Source: Rubrimonas cliftonensis (GTDB lineage Bacteria > Pseudomonadota > Alphaproteobacteria > Rhodobacterales > Rhodobacteraceae). From it: 35,779 nucleotides of DNA. The notes beneath the pieces are model-generated. The model had not been told where the DNA came from and searched no databases. It was given only the letters and a program-made list of their open reading frames with translations. The stretch is from the NCBI RefSeq assembly GCF_900107585.1, contig NZ_FNQM01000023.1, forward strand, positions 1 to 35,779, written 5' to 3'. Shown one piece after another: positions 27,523-35,779 of this stretch; the first letter of the stretch is position 1; every line of letters begins with the position of its first letter. Made by a program: the position numbers and the translations under genes.

Positions 27523-28545
27523 ATGCTCTTCCGCTTCGCAGCCGCAGCCGCGCTGATCTTCGCCGGCGCCGCTTCTTCCCTCTCCGCGCAGAGCGTCAGG
27601 GTGAACGGGGCGGGCGCCAGCTTCCCGTTCCCGCTCTACGCCACCTGGACGCAGGCGTTCAGCCAGCAGAACAGCGGCGTGCGCATCGACTATCAGTCGA
27701 CCGGCAGCGGCGCCGGCATCCGCGCCTTTATCGACCGCACTGTCGACTTCGCAGGCTCCGACGCCGAGATGACGCAGGAGCAGATGGATTCGGTCGAGGG
27801 CGGCCTCGTCGTCATCCCCGCCACCGCCGGCAAGGTGGTGCTGGCCTACAACCTGCCCGACGTGGGCGAACTGCGCCTGCCGCGCTCGGTCTACCCCGAG
27901 ATCTTCCGCGGTGCGATCACCCGCTGGAACGACGAGCGCATCGTGGCGGCGAATCCCGGCGTGACGCTGCCCGACATGCAGATCACGGTGGTCCGCCGCT
28001 CGGACGGCGCCGGCACCAACTTCATCTTCACCAACCACCTGTCCGCCATCGACGAGGCCTTCGCCAGCGAGATCGGCGTCGGCACCACGGTTCAGTGGCC
28101 GAACCTGGCCAATTTCGTCGGCGCGCCGCGCAACGACGGCGTCATGGCGACCACGATGCAGACGCCGGGCGCGCTGGGTTATGTCGAGTACGGCTTCGCA
28201 CGCATGTCGAACACGCCGATGGCGATGCTCGAGAACGCCTCGGGCGAGTTCATCCTGCCGTCGAACGACGCGGGCACGCTGGCGCTGTCGAGCGGCGACT
28301 TCTCCGGCGACGAGCTCTTCGTCTACGTCACCGATCCGTCCGATCCCGGCGCCTATCCGATCACCAGCATGACCTGGATGCTGTTCTATCGGAACCACGG
28401 CGACCCGCAGGTGGCCGAGGCGCTGCGCAACTTCGTGACCTGGGCGATGGACGACGGTCAGGCGATGGCGGCCGAGCTCAACTACGTGCCGCTGCCGGAC
28501 GCCGTGAAGGAAAGCAACCGCGCCAAGATCGCCGAGATCCAATAA
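27523..28545 (+). CDS. pstS: Phosphate ABC transporter substrate-binding protein PstS
   Basis: PstS binds phosphate in the periplasm for the PstCAB permease. From ATG 27523 (GGAGG five bases upstream) the 340-residue product has a signal peptide cleaved near residue 22 (SLSA/QS). The binding-protein blocks are GAGASFPFPLYATW, STGSGAGIRAF, DFAGSDAEMT and RRSDGAGTNFIFTNHLS. In-frame ATGs at 27466 and 27511 are earlier but lie in the Pho box or lack a site. It heads the operon. Confidence 0.95.
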   Translation: MLFRFAAAAALIFAGAASSLSAQSVRVNGAGASFPFPLYATWTQAFSQQNSGVRIDYQSTGSGAGIRAFIDRTVDFAGSDAEMTQEQMDSVEGGLVVIPATAGKVVLAYNLPDVGELRLPRSVYPEIFRGAITRWNDERIVAANPGVTLPDMQITVVRRSDGAGTNFIFTNHLSAIDEAFASEIGVGTTVQWPNLANFVGAPRNDGVMATTMQTPGALGYVEYGFARMSNTPMAMLENASGEFILPSNDAGTLALSSGDFSGDELFVYVTDPSDPGAYPITSMTWMLFYRNHGDPQVAEALRNFVTWAMDDGQAMAAELNYVPLPDAVKESNRAKIAEIQ

Positions 28546-28555
28546 GGTCGACGCA

Positions 28556-28580
28556 GGCGGCCGGCCCCGCGCCGGTCGCC
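28556..28580 (+). terminator. Hairpin between pstS and pstC
   Basis: GGCGGCCGGC (28556-28565) pairs with GCCGGTCGCC (28571-28580), one pair being G-U, around the loop CCCGC. There is no T tract. Such a hairpin after a binding-protein gene usually stabilises the upstream mRNA or partly terminates, giving more PstS than permease. That role is inferred from position. Confidence 0.55.
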
Positions 28581-28629
28581 TTCGCATGAGCCGTGACGAT
28601 CGATGACGACCCATAATGGAGCAACGCCC

Positions 28630-29598
28630 ATGCGATCCAGCGACAAGGGTGCTGACAAGGCCGGCGTGATCACCCGCCCGCCCTCGGCCGGCGAGCTGCT
28701 CGCCAACCGGGTGTTTCGCGGCGCCGCCTACGGCGTTGGCGCAGCGACCCTGCTGCTGCTGGCCTTCATCATCGTCGTGATCGGCGGCGAGGCCCTGCCG
28801 GCCATGGTGCGCGAGGGCTTCGGCTTCCTCGGCCGCGCCGTCTGGTCGCCTGGCCGGGGCGAGTTCGGCATCGCCGCGGAGATCTGGGGCACGCTCTACA
28901 GTTCGATCCTCGCGCTCATCATCGCCGGCGTGTTCGGCGTCGCCATCGCGATCTTCCTCACGCAGGACTTCCTGCCCGGCAAGGTGGCGGTCGTGTTCCG
29001 CACCATCATCGAGATGCTGGCGGCGATCCCGAGCGTGGTCTACGGCCTGTGGGGCATCTTCGTGGTGATCCCGGCGATCCGGCCAACCGCCAACTGGCTT
29101 CACGACAGTTTCGGCTGGTTTCCGCCCTTCTCCACCTCCATGGGCGGGCCTGGGCTTGCGCCTGCGGTGATCGTGCTGGCGATCATGGTGCTGCCGACGG
29201 TCGCCGCCATCAGCCAGGATGCGCTGCGGCTCATCCCCTACAAGGTCAAGGAGGCCGCCTACGGCATGGGCACCACGCGGTGGGAGGCCATCGTGAAGGT
29301 GATGTTGCCGACCGCATCGGGCGGCATCTTCGCCTCGCTTGTGCTTGGCTTCGGGCGCGCGCTGGGCGAGACGATGGCGCTCGCCATGATCATCGGCAAC
29401 GCCAACCAGATCAGCTGGTCGCTGTTCGCGCCGGCTAACACGTTGGCGGCGCTGTTGGCCTCGACCTTCCCGGAGGCCGGCGACATCGAGCGGGGCGCGC
29501 TGATGTATGCCGCCGTCGTGCTGCTGGCGCTGACGCTGGTGGTGAACATGCTCGGCGTGCTGGTCATGCAGTTCACGTCTCGCCAGACAGTCAACTGA
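28630..29598 (+). CDS. pstC: Phosphate ABC transporter permease PstC
   Basis: PstC is one of two inner-membrane permease subunits. The 322-residue product from ATG 28630, chosen for GGAG eight bases upstream rather than ATG 28603, has six predicted helices, the first being [20 protein letters not shown]. The cytoplasmic EAA loop is [20 protein letters not shown] followed by [24 protein letters not shown] is a family signature. It is 11 bases ahead of pstA. Confidence 0.94.
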   Translation: MRSSDKGADKAGVITRPPSAGELLANRVFRGAAYGVGAATLLLLAFIIVVIGGEALPAMVREGFGFLGRAVWSPGRGEFGIAAEIWGTLYSSILALIIAGVFGVAIAIFLTQDFLPGKVAVVFRTIIEMLAAIPSVVYGLWGIFVVIPAIRPTANWLHDSFGWFPPFSTSMGGPGLAPAVIVLAIMVLPTVAAISQDALRLIPYKVKEAAYGMGTTRWEAIVKVMLPTASGGIFASLVLGFGRALGETMALAMIIGNANQISWSLFAPANTLAALLASTFPEAGDIERGALMYAAVVLLALTLVVNMLGVLVMQFTSRQTVN

Positions 29599-29609
29599 GG
29601 AGCGCCGCC

Positions 29610-30512
29610 ATGACCGACATTCCCGCCGCCGCCTTGGCTTCCGCCGACACGCGCGCCGCGGCGCCGCAAATGCGCCACAGCTTCGGCGACCGGCGCAACG
29701 TCGTGAACGGGCTGATGACAGGCGTGCTGTGGCTGATGGCCGTGATCGCCGCCATCCCGCTGTTCTCCGTGCTCTACATGCTGATCTCGCAGGGCGGCAC
29801 CCGCATCAGCTTCGAGACGCTGACCTCGCTGCCGCCGGCGGGCTTCATGGCCGGGGGGGGCTTCGGCAACGCGATCCTTGGAACGCTGGTGATGGTCGGG
29901 ATCGCGGGGCTGATCAGCGTGCCGATCGGCGTCATGGGCGGCGTGTTCCTCGGCGCAGTCGCGCCGGAAAGCACGCTGGCCTCGATCGTGCGCTTCGTGG
30001 CCAAGACCTTGACGGGGTTCCCGTCGATCCTGGCCGGCGTGTTCGTGTTCGGCTTTCTCGTGCTGTCGATGGGCACGTACAGCGCCATCGCCGGCGGCGT
30101 GGCGCTGGCCGTGGGCATGCTGCCCACCGTCATGCTGACCGCCGAGCAGGCGGTGCGCATGGTGCCTCAGCGCATGAAGGACGCCGCGGTCGGCATGGGC
30201 TGCACACCCGCACAGGCGGCCTGGAAGGTCACGCTGCCGGCGGCGCTGCCCGGCGTGATGACCGGGGTGATGCTGGCGGTGGCGGGCGCGGCGGGCGAAT
30301 CGGCGCCGATCCTCTTCACCGCGCTGTTCTCCAGCTTCTGGATCGAGAGTCTGTTCGAGCCGACCGCCTCTCTGTCGATCCTGATCTTCAACTTCTCGGG
30401 CATGCCGTTCCCGAACCAGATCGAGCTCGCTTGGGCGGCCTCGCTGGTGCTGGTGCTTATCGTGCTCGTGTTCAACATCCTCAGCCGCTTGTTCGGCGCG
30501 CCGAAACTCTGA
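29610..30512 (+). CDS. pstA: Phosphate ABC transporter permease PstA
   Basis: PstA pairs with PstC in the membrane. The 300-residue product has a short cytoplasmic N-terminus and six helices. [14 protein letters not shown] is followed by the EAA loop [20 protein letters not shown] then LPAALPGV, and [18 protein letters not shown] near the end. GAGGAGCGCC precedes the ATG. Length matches the short PstA type. pstB follows after 17 bases. Confidence 0.95.
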   Translation: MTDIPAAALASADTRAAAPQMRHSFGDRRNVVNGLMTGVLWLMAVIAAIPLFSVLYMLISQGGTRISFETLTSLPPAGFMAGGGFGNAILGTLVMVGIAGLISVPIGVMGGVFLGAVAPESTLASIVRFVAKTLTGFPSILAGVFVFGFLVLSMGTYSAIAGGVALAVGMLPTVMLTAEQAVRMVPQRMKDAAVGMGCTPAQAAWKVTLPAALPGVMTGVMLAVAGAAGESAPILFTALFSSFWIESLFEPTASLSILIFNFSGMPFPNQIELAWAASLVLVLIVLVFNILSRLFGAPKL

Positions 30513-30529
30513 TCCGACAGGAGCCCGCC

Positions 30530-31357
30530 ATGAGCCTCGCCGCAGTGGACATCCCCGCCTCCGACGCCGGCATTCTGCCGGATCGCGACTACGCGATCCG
30601 CGCGGATGTCTCGAAGATCTTCTACGGCGACTTCCTCGCGGTGCGCGACAGCCGCATTGGCGTGGAAAAGGGCAAGATCACAGGCTTCATCGGCCCGTCG
30701 GGCTGCGGCAAGTCCACCGTCCTGCGCAGCCTCAACCGCATGAACGACCTGATCCCGATCTTCCGGCTGGAGGGCACGGTCGATTTCATGGGGCAGGACA
30801 TCTACGCCAAGGGCGTCGACCCGGTGGCGGTGCGCCGCTACATCGGCATGGTCTTCCAGCAGCCCAACCCGTTCTCGATGTCGATCTACGAGAACGTGGC
30901 CTTCGGCCTGCGCCTCAACCGCTTCAAGGGCGACATGGACGAGCGCGTGCAGAGCGCGCTGGAGAAGGCCGGCCTCTGGAAGGAGGTCAAGGACAAGCTC
31001 AAGCAGTCAGGCCTCGCGCTGTCGGGCGGGCAGCAGCAGCGCCTGTGCATCGCGCGCGCCATCGCCACGCAGCCCTCGGTGTTGCTGATGGACGAGCCGT
31101 GCTCGGCGCTCGACCCCATCGCGACCCGCATCGTTGAGGAACTGATGCTGGAGCTGAAGCAGGACTTCAGCGTCGCCATCGTCACCCACAACATGCAGCA
31201 GGCGGTGCGCGTCGCCGACACCACCGCGTTCTTCTCGGTCGACATCAGCCAGGGCGGACGCACCGGTTTCCTCGTCGAGGTCGGCCCCACGAAGCAGCTG
31301 TTCGACGAACCGCGCGAGAAACTGACGCGCGATTACGTCAGCGGCCAGTTCAGCTGA
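30530..31357 (+). CDS. pstB: Phosphate ABC transporter ATP-binding protein PstB
   Basis: PstB powers phosphate import. The 275-residue product has Walker [10 protein letters not shown] (55-63), the Q-loop in MVFQQPNPF, signature LSGGQQQR (164-171), Walker B VLLMDEP (184-190) and the switch His220. The phosphate-family mark [17 protein letters not shown] is present. AGGAG lies before ATG 30530. The frame is open far upstream through pstA, but that is shadow coding. The usual next gene, phoU, is not here. Confidence 0.97.
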   Translation: MSLAAVDIPASDAGILPDRDYAIRADVSKIFYGDFLAVRDSRIGVEKGKITGFIGPSGCGKSTVLRSLNRMNDLIPIFRLEGTVDFMGQDIYAKGVDPVAVRRYIGMVFQQPNPFSMSIYENVAFGLRLNRFKGDMDERVQSALEKAGLWKEVKDKLKQSGLALSGGQQQRLCIARAIATQPSVLLMDEPCSALDPIATRIVEELMLELKQDFSVAIVTHNMQQAVRVADTTAFFSVDISQGGRTGFLVEVGPTKQLFDEPREKLTRDYVSGQFS

Positions 31358-31365
31358 GGCCCGCC

Positions 31366-32376
31366 ATGCGCACCCCCCTCGTCCTCGCCGCGCTCGCCCT
31401 TGCGCTTTCCGCCGTCGCTGCGCCTGCGCAGGTCATGGTGCAGGGGGCCGGCGCGACGTTTCCCGCAAACCTCTATCGGGCGTGGATCGACCGCTTCAAC
31501 CCGGACCATCCCGATATCGTCGTCAGCTACGATTCCGTGGGAAGCTCCGAGGGCATCCGGCGGTTCTCGGCCGGGCTGGTCGATTTCGGCGGCACCGAGC
31601 AGCCGATGACCGACGAGGCCATCGCCGCGCTGGGCCACCGTGTGCTGCATGTGCCGACCACCGCGGGCATGGTGGTGGTCGCCTACAACGTGCCGGGCGT
31701 CTCGGGCGCGCTGCGCCTGTCGCGCGAAGCGCTGGCGCGGATCTTCGCTGGCGAGATCACTGCGTGGAACGACCCCGCGATCCAGGCGGCGAACCCCGAC
31801 CTTGCGCTGCCCGACCGCACCATCGCGCTGGTCACCCGGCGCGACGGCAGCGGCACCACCTACATTTTCTCCACCTTCCTGAACAGCGCCAGCCCGGCCT
31901 GGTCGACGGCGGGCTTCAGGCCGGGGACGCTGGTGGATTTCCCGCGCGCCATGTTGGCGCCGGGCAACGAGGGCGTCTCGGCTCGGCTGGCGATCACCGA
32001 GTATGCGATCGGATACGTTGAATACTCCTTCGCGCGCGCGCTGGGCCTGCCGGCGGCGCTGATCGAGAACCGCGAGGGCGATTTTGTGGCTCCGACCGAG
32101 GCGACAGGCCGCGCCGCGCTGGCGGGCGCCGCTTCGCTGCTGCCAGAGGACGGACGCCTGATCGTCGCCGACGCGCCTACCGGCTATCCCATCATCGGCT
32201 ACACTTGGGCGCTGGTGAACCCCGACAGGGAGGCGGGCGAGGGAACGGCCGCACTTCGGCGCTTTCTGGAGTGGAGCCTCACCGAAGGCCAGCCCATGGC
32301 CGACACTCTGGGCTATCTGAGCCTTCCTGAGCCCGCGGCAGAGCGTGCCCGCGACATTCTTGCCGCTCTCGACTGA
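31366..32376 (+). CDS. Second PstS-like phosphate-binding protein
   Basis: The 336-residue product has a signal peptide (cleavage near APA/Q, residue 21) and the same blocks as the first PstS: GAGATFPANLYRAW, DSVGSSEGIRRF, DFGGTEQPMT and RRDGSGTTYIFSTFLNSAS. It is clearly a diverged paralogue rather than a repeat. It starts eight bases after pstB and its last 32 bases overlap the next gene. It may bind phosphate with another affinity or serve sensing; which is not known. Confidence 0.93.
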   Translation: MRTPLVLAALALALSAVAAPAQVMVQGAGATFPANLYRAWIDRFNPDHPDIVVSYDSVGSSEGIRRFSAGLVDFGGTEQPMTDEAIAALGHRVLHVPTTAGMVVVAYNVPGVSGALRLSREALARIFAGEITAWNDPAIQAANPDLALPDRTIALVTRRDGSGTTYIFSTFLNSASPAWSTAGFRPGTLVDFPRAMLAPGNEGVSARLAITEYAIGYVEYSFARALGLPAALIENREGDFVAPTEATGRAALAGAASLLPEDGRLIVADAPTGYPIIGYTWALVNPDREAGEGTAALRRFLEWSLTEGQPMADTLGYLSLPEPAAERARDILAALD

Positions 32377-33064
32377 GCGCCGCGACGGCGAAATCCCAGC
32401 CTCGCACGGCGGCGTCGTCATCGATCTCGACGCCGTCGCGCGAGCGTTGGATGCGCTGGCCGCGGCTGCGCCGCCGGCTTGGGTCGCGGGTCGGGAGGCG
32501 TTCTCGCCAGAGATCCTGCGTTGGATGCTCGACGGGTATGCGCTGCTCGACGATATGCTGGCGAGCGGCGTCGACCTGTTCGCACTGGGCGCCTCGCACC
32601 GGCTGATAGAGCTCAACCACCGGGTGCTGTGCGGCACTGACCCGGCGCGCCGCGCGGATTTCAAGCGGCACCTCGCGTTGACCGAACGCCGGTTCTACGA
32701 AGACCGCGCCGCCGGCGCCGACGCCTTCTTCGACTGGGTGAGCCGCGCCGACAGGGCGCCGCCGCTGGTCTGGGCGACCGCGCTCTATGTTCGGGTGGTC
32801 AGCGCGCCGCAGCTGTTTCTGGAGGGCAACCAGCGCACGGCGACGCTCATGGCCAGCTTTGCGCTGGTGCGGGCCGGCAGGCCGCCGCTCGTCGTCACCC
32901 CAGAGGGCGCGCCGGCGCTGGCGCGGATCTCCGCGCGCTGCCGAGCGATCCCCCGCGCGCGCTGGACTGCGCCGTTGGAGATCGCGCTGATGGAGCGTCG
33001 ACTGCGGCGACACCTCGCGCGCACGCTCGATCCCGTCTTCCTGCGCAGCCGCCATGCCGCCTGA
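32345..33064 (+). CDS. Fic-fold protein with degenerate active site
   Basis: The 239-residue product shows the Fic core. LIELNHRVL lies in the middle, and SAPQLFLEGNQRTATLMASF aligns with the Fic motif HxFx(D/E)GNxRxxR. The catalytic His is replaced by Gln and the final Arg by Thr, while F, E, G, N and the first Arg remain. Classical AMP transfer is therefore unlikely. The start is GTG 32345, inside the end of the second pstS, suggesting coupling. No signal peptide is seen. It takes the place where phoU is expected. Confidence 0.6.
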   Translation: MPATFLPLSTERRDGEIPASHGGVVIDLDAVARALDALAAAAPPAWVAGREAFSPEILRWMLDGYALLDDMLASGVDLFALGASHRLIELNHRVLCGTDPARRADFKRHLALTERRFYEDRAAGADAFFDWVSRADRAPPLVWATALYVRVVSAPQLFLEGNQRTATLMASFALVRAGRPPLVVTPEGAPALARISARCRAIPRARWTAPLEIALMERRLRRHLARTLDPVFLRSRHAA

Positions 33065-33113
33065 TCTGGGCGGCGCGCTTTGGCCTTGATTGAATGCGGA
33101 GTTTTCGTTGTTT

Positions 33114-34143
33114 GGGACTCTGTTGAGCAAATCACGGCTGGGCCGGATTTCCCCTTTCCCCGGACGGACTCATCCCATGGCTGCGGTGACGGGTATGCCG
33201 AGGGCGGTGAAGCGGTTCAGGACGGCGACCCTGACATGGAGCTCTGCGACCTGACGGTCGAAGTCGCGGGCCATGAGCCGCTGACCGAGGAGCTTGACGC
33301 AATGCATCTTCGTTTCGGCGCGACTTCGGCGGTGGTATCCGCTCCATCGTCGCCAGATCGCGCGGCCGAGGCGGCGTGACGCCCGGAGGGCCTCATCGCG
33401 CGCCGCGGCGCCCGCGGTGGTCTCCTTCCAGGGCTGGGCGTTCCTGCGGGGTGGGATGACCGCGTCGGCGCCGCGCTCGGCGATGGCCTCATGACACTTG
33501 CGCGTGTCGTACGCCCCATCAGCTGTGACGCTGGCCACATCGTGGTGCGCGGCGATCTGGCTGAGAAGTTCGGGCAGCATCGGCGCGTCGCCGATGTCGC
33601 TGGTGGTGACCTCGATGGCGCGAACCTCCAGCGTCTGCTCGTCGATCCCGAGATGGATCTTGCGCCAGACCCTGCGTTTCGAGCCGCCATGCTTGCGCGC
33701 GTTCCACTCGCCCTCGCCCTCGACCTTGATCCCGGTGCTATCGATCAGCAGGTGCAGCGGGCCGTTCGAGCCCCTGTAGGGGATGTTGACGGCCAGGGTT
33801 TTCTGCCGGCGGCAGAGGGTGCTGAAGTCGGGCACGCCCCAGTCCAGGCCGATCAGCCGCAACAGGCTCTCGACGAACCCGGTCGTCTGCCGCAGCGCCA
33901 TGCCGAACAGGACCTTCAGCGTCAGGCAGCTTTGGATCGCCGCGTCGCTGTACAGCTGACGGCGCCCGCGCTTGCCCGTCGGCGCCCCCTCCCAACGCAT
34001 GGCGGGATCGAACCAGATAGTCAGCGAGCCGCGGCGCTTGAGCGCCTCATTGTAGCTCCGCCAGTTCGTGGTCTTGTACGTCGGGGGTGTCGGCTTGCTC
34101 ATCCACCCCGGCTATCACGCTGGATTCGCGACGTGAATCCCTC
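33114..34143 (-). mobile_element. IS5-family insertion sequence, apparently complete
   Basis: The element spans about 1030 bp around an intact transposase gene. The right-hand border at 34143 is set by comparison with the remnant at 27088-27158. The left-hand border is less certain: GGGACTC at 33114 resembles the GGGATTC of the other end, giving imperfect inverted repeats that run GGGA(T/C)TC and end near GCCGG. No target-site duplication was recognised. It interrupts a DJ-1/PfpI gene on its right side. Confidence 0.75.
33170..34102 (-). CDS. IS5-family transposase
   Basis: The 310-residue DDE transposase begins MSKPTPPTYKTTNWRSYNEA. The catalytic triad is D121 in LLIDSTGIK, D195 in TADGAYDTR, and E263 in RAETKMHCVK, with the RxxxE-type spacing of IS5 (IS903/IS1031-like) proteins. 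No frameshift or stop is seen, so it may be active. Its N-terminal 10 codons are the part duplicated in the remnant at 27088. Confidence 0.92.
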   Translation of the reverse strand: MSKPTPPTYKTTNWRSYNEALKRRGSLTIWFDPAMRWEGAPTGKRGRRQLYSDAAIQSCLTLKVLFGMALRQTTGFVESLLRLIGLDWGVPDFSTLCRRQKTLAVNIPYRGSNGPLHLLIDSTGIKVEGEGEWNARKHGGSKRRVWRKIHLGIDEQTLEVRAIEVTTSDIGDAPMLPELLSQIAAHHDVASVTADGAYDTRKCHEAIAERGADAVIPPRRNAQPWKETTAGAAARDEALRASRRLGRAIWRRWSGYHRRSRAETKMHCVKLLGQRLMARDFDRQVAELHVRVAVLNRFTALGIPVTAAMG

Positions 34144-34854
34144 CGCCAGCCACCTTTGCGCAACATAGCCTGTACCAGTCACGACAAGATGGACCCAACA
34201 GACAGTAAGACGGGCGCGTTCGGATCTGAATTGACTGTACCCTACTTTGCTTTCATCAATGCAGGAATGGATGTGGAGATCGCCTCGATCAAGGGAGGCG
34301 AAGTACCAATTCAGCCTTGGTCGTGGAACTGGCCACTGGCTTGCTCAGATGACCGCAGATTCATGGTGGACACCGCCGCAATGGAGAAACTGAGGAACTC
34401 CAAGCGGATTTCAGATGTAAACCCCGACGACTACGACGTGATCTTCTTGGCGGGCGGTTGGGGTGCGGCCTATGATCTTGCGCAGAGTGGTGAATTGGCT
34501 GACGTCATTACTCGAGCGAATGCTGCTGGCAAGATCCTCGGATCAGTGTGTCACGGCGCCCTGGGTCTTGTGTCAGCCAAAGGGATCGACGGCGCCCCCC
34601 TCGTGGCAGGCCGGCGCGTCACCGGAGTGACCGACGCTCAGATCAAGTCTTTCGGCATCGCGATCACTCCCAAACACCCGGAAACCGAATTGCGCAAGAT
34701 GGGCGCAATCTTCGAGGCCCAACATGCTTGGCGCGACTATTTCGCGACGCATACCACCATCGACGGCAATCTGGTCACCGGACAGAACCAGAACAGCGGG
34801 TACGAGACGTCTCACCGAATCCTTGAAAAACTCGCCACCCAAAGAAATGCTTAG
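34144..34854 (+). pseudogene. DJ-1/PfpI-family protein, 5' end lost to the IS5 element
   Basis: The coding frame runs from the IS border to TAG 34854. It encodes the class I glutamine amidotransferase-like fold: ACTSHDKMDPTDSKTGAFGS near the start, YDVIFLAGGWGAAYDLA, and the nucleophile elbow GSVCHGALGLV. The first beta strand and start codon are missing, replaced by IS sequence. Translation could still begin at ATG 34189 or from ATG 34087 inside the IS. Such proteins are deglycase- or glyoxalase-like, which is not provable here. Lower GC and mixed codon use differ from neighbours. Confidence 0.75.
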
Positions 34855-35705
34855 CCGCGTGAAACGGGTGATCATCACCGTGGCGGTCTTCGCCGGAGGC
34901 GCGCTGACGCTTGGGGCGCTGAATGCCGCGGTTCGATCGGCGCCCTTGAAGCGCGGGTGTCGAGCCGCGTTCTGGGCGCGGACAGCCTTGGCGCCCTCGC
35001 GAAGATGCCGGGTGGGGACTTTGTGATGGGGACCGATCCGCTCTACCGGGAGGAAGGCCCACCAAGATGGGTCTTCGTGTCCCCCTTCCGTCTGCAGGCG
35101 CATGAGGTGACCAACAGCCAGTTCGCCGCCTTTGTCGCCGGAATAGGGACGTCACGGTTGCGGAACGGCGCCTGGGCTCAGCGCGGTTCGATGAAAGCGA
35201 TACTCCCGAAGTTTTCCTGTCCCGGTGGTCGCTCGGCCCGGCGTCGACATGGAGAACTCCAGACGGCGCCGGATCCGATCTCGATGGGCGCGCGCTTCAC
35301 CCGGTCGTGCATGTCACGCTCGCCGAGGCTCGCTCCCATGCGGACCGGGTGGGCGGGCGCATCCCGAACGTGGTGGAGTGGGCATATGCCGCGAGCCTCG
35401 GTCTTTTCGACCCGATGGATCCCAAGTCCGGCGTTCGGGCGCCGGACTGAAGCGCGCGCGCCAATATCTGGACAGGTCCATTTCCCGTCGTCGACCGCGG
35501 CCGTGACGGCGTCGCCGGCCTCGCGCCGGCGGGGCGCTGTGAGCCCGGTCTCACCGGGGTCTGCGACATGATCGGGGATGTCTGGGAATGGACGGAGAGC
35601 CCCTTCTCACCCGGCGCGCCAAGGTTCGCCATCAAGGGCGGATCCTGTCTCCGCAGCGAGAACTATTGTCAGAGGTATCGTGTATGTCACCGGACACGTC
35701 ACTGA
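34847..35705 (+). pseudogene. Formylglycine-generating-enzyme-like pseudogene
   Basis: ATG 34847 overlaps the previous stop and opens a membrane anchor (MLSRVKRVIITVAVFAGGAL). The reading then shifts twice: to the frame with KMPGGDFVMGTDPLYREE and HEVTNSQFAAFVAG, then near 35146 to the frame with GDVTVAERR, HPVVHVTLAEARSHADRVGG and RIPNVVEWAYAAS. TGA at 35448 interrupts it, after which VCDMIGDVWEWTES and GGSCLRSENYCQRYR continue to TGA 35703. These are the FGE-sulfatase blocks. The first of the two catalytic cysteines aligns with Arg, so even the ancestor may not have been a true FGE. Confidence 0.8.
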
Positions 35706-35711
35706 GGGCGT

Positions 35712-35744
35712 AAGGCGACACCCAGATTTACGAGGTGTCGCCTT
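35712..35744 (+). terminator. Perfect 11-bp hairpin after the FGE-like pseudogene
   Basis: AAGGCGACACC (35712-35722) pairs perfectly with GGTGTCGCCTT (35734-35744) around an 11-base loop. The right arm ends in only two Ts, then GGCC, so it is a stem-driven or partial terminator. On the minus strand it is equally symmetrical and could serve a gene beyond the window. Nothing else is seen up to 35779. Confidence 0.6.
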
Positions 35745-35779
35745 GGCCTGATCGATTTCCGGCGGGTTGTCCGCCGGAG

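Noticed and set aside
32345-33064. Active AMPylating Fic toxin
   Set aside because: The catalytic His is Gln and the last motif Arg is Thr; there is no antitoxin-like partner gene beside it.
27088-34143. A functional composite transposon carrying pst
   Set aside because: The left IS5 copy is only 71 bp and the two ends are direct, not shown to be mobile together; no target duplication was found. Kept as an observation, not annotated as an element.

Overview
The window is high-GC DNA from an alphaproteobacterium, most likely Rhodobacterales or a close relative. The evidence is adk lying between secY and rpsM, a DUF1489 gene, a gcvT-gcvH-gcvP operon, a B12-dependent ribonucleotide reductase, and the style of the L29, S3 and L3 proteins. 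This assignment is made from sequence memory only; no search was run.

Positions 1-16942 are the translation and transcription core. The end of tuf leads into a nearly unbroken S10-spc-alpha cluster: rpsJ, rplC, rplD, rplW, rplB, rpsS, rplV, rpsC, rplP, rpmC, rpsQ, rplN, rplX, rplE, rpsN, rpsH, rplF, rplR, rpsE, rpmD, rplO, secY, adk, rpsM, rpsK, rpoA, rplQ. rpsB and tsf follow directly. Most junctions are overlaps or very short gaps. A few longer gaps hold GC-rich hairpins. Three of these (adk/rpsM, rplQ/rpsB, rpsB/tsf) share one layout: a hairpin whose GCTTG-containing loop carries a candidate -35 element, with a candidate -10 just downstream, so a hairpin and a promoter may overlap. A canonical terminator separates rpsK from rpoA.

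Positions 17217-22925, on the minus strand, hold the glycine cleavage operon gcvT-gcvH-gcvP. Upstream of it lie a coupled DUF1489 gene and an unrecognised 197-residue gene. The class II ribonucleotide reductase nrdJ (23119-25446, plus strand) diverges from them behind a good sigma70-type promoter.

Positions 25447-27158 are a mobile-element graveyard: TTGCCATT repeats, the tail of a HELAH metallopeptidase gene, a truncated IS110-type transposase, the C-terminal part of an IS66-type transposase with a structured in-frame insertion, and a 71-bp end of an IS5-type element. An AT-rich stretch (about 30-35% GC in its core) with a clear Pho box then precedes a phosphate-uptake operon: pstS, pstC, pstA, pstB, a second pstS, and an overlapping gene for a degenerate Fic-fold protein. 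phoU is not seen in the window.

An intact IS5-type element (about 33114-34143) follows. It has removed the first codons of a DJ-1/PfpI-family gene, and next to that lies a formylglycine-generating-enzyme-like pseudogene with two frameshifts and one stop. The IS5 end at 34073-34143 matches the remnant at 27088-27158 at 63 of 71 positions, so the pst locus is bracketed by related IS5 ends. The most unusual items are the hairpin-embedded promoters, the Fic-like gene at the phoU position of a Pho-regulated operon, and the layered IS debris.
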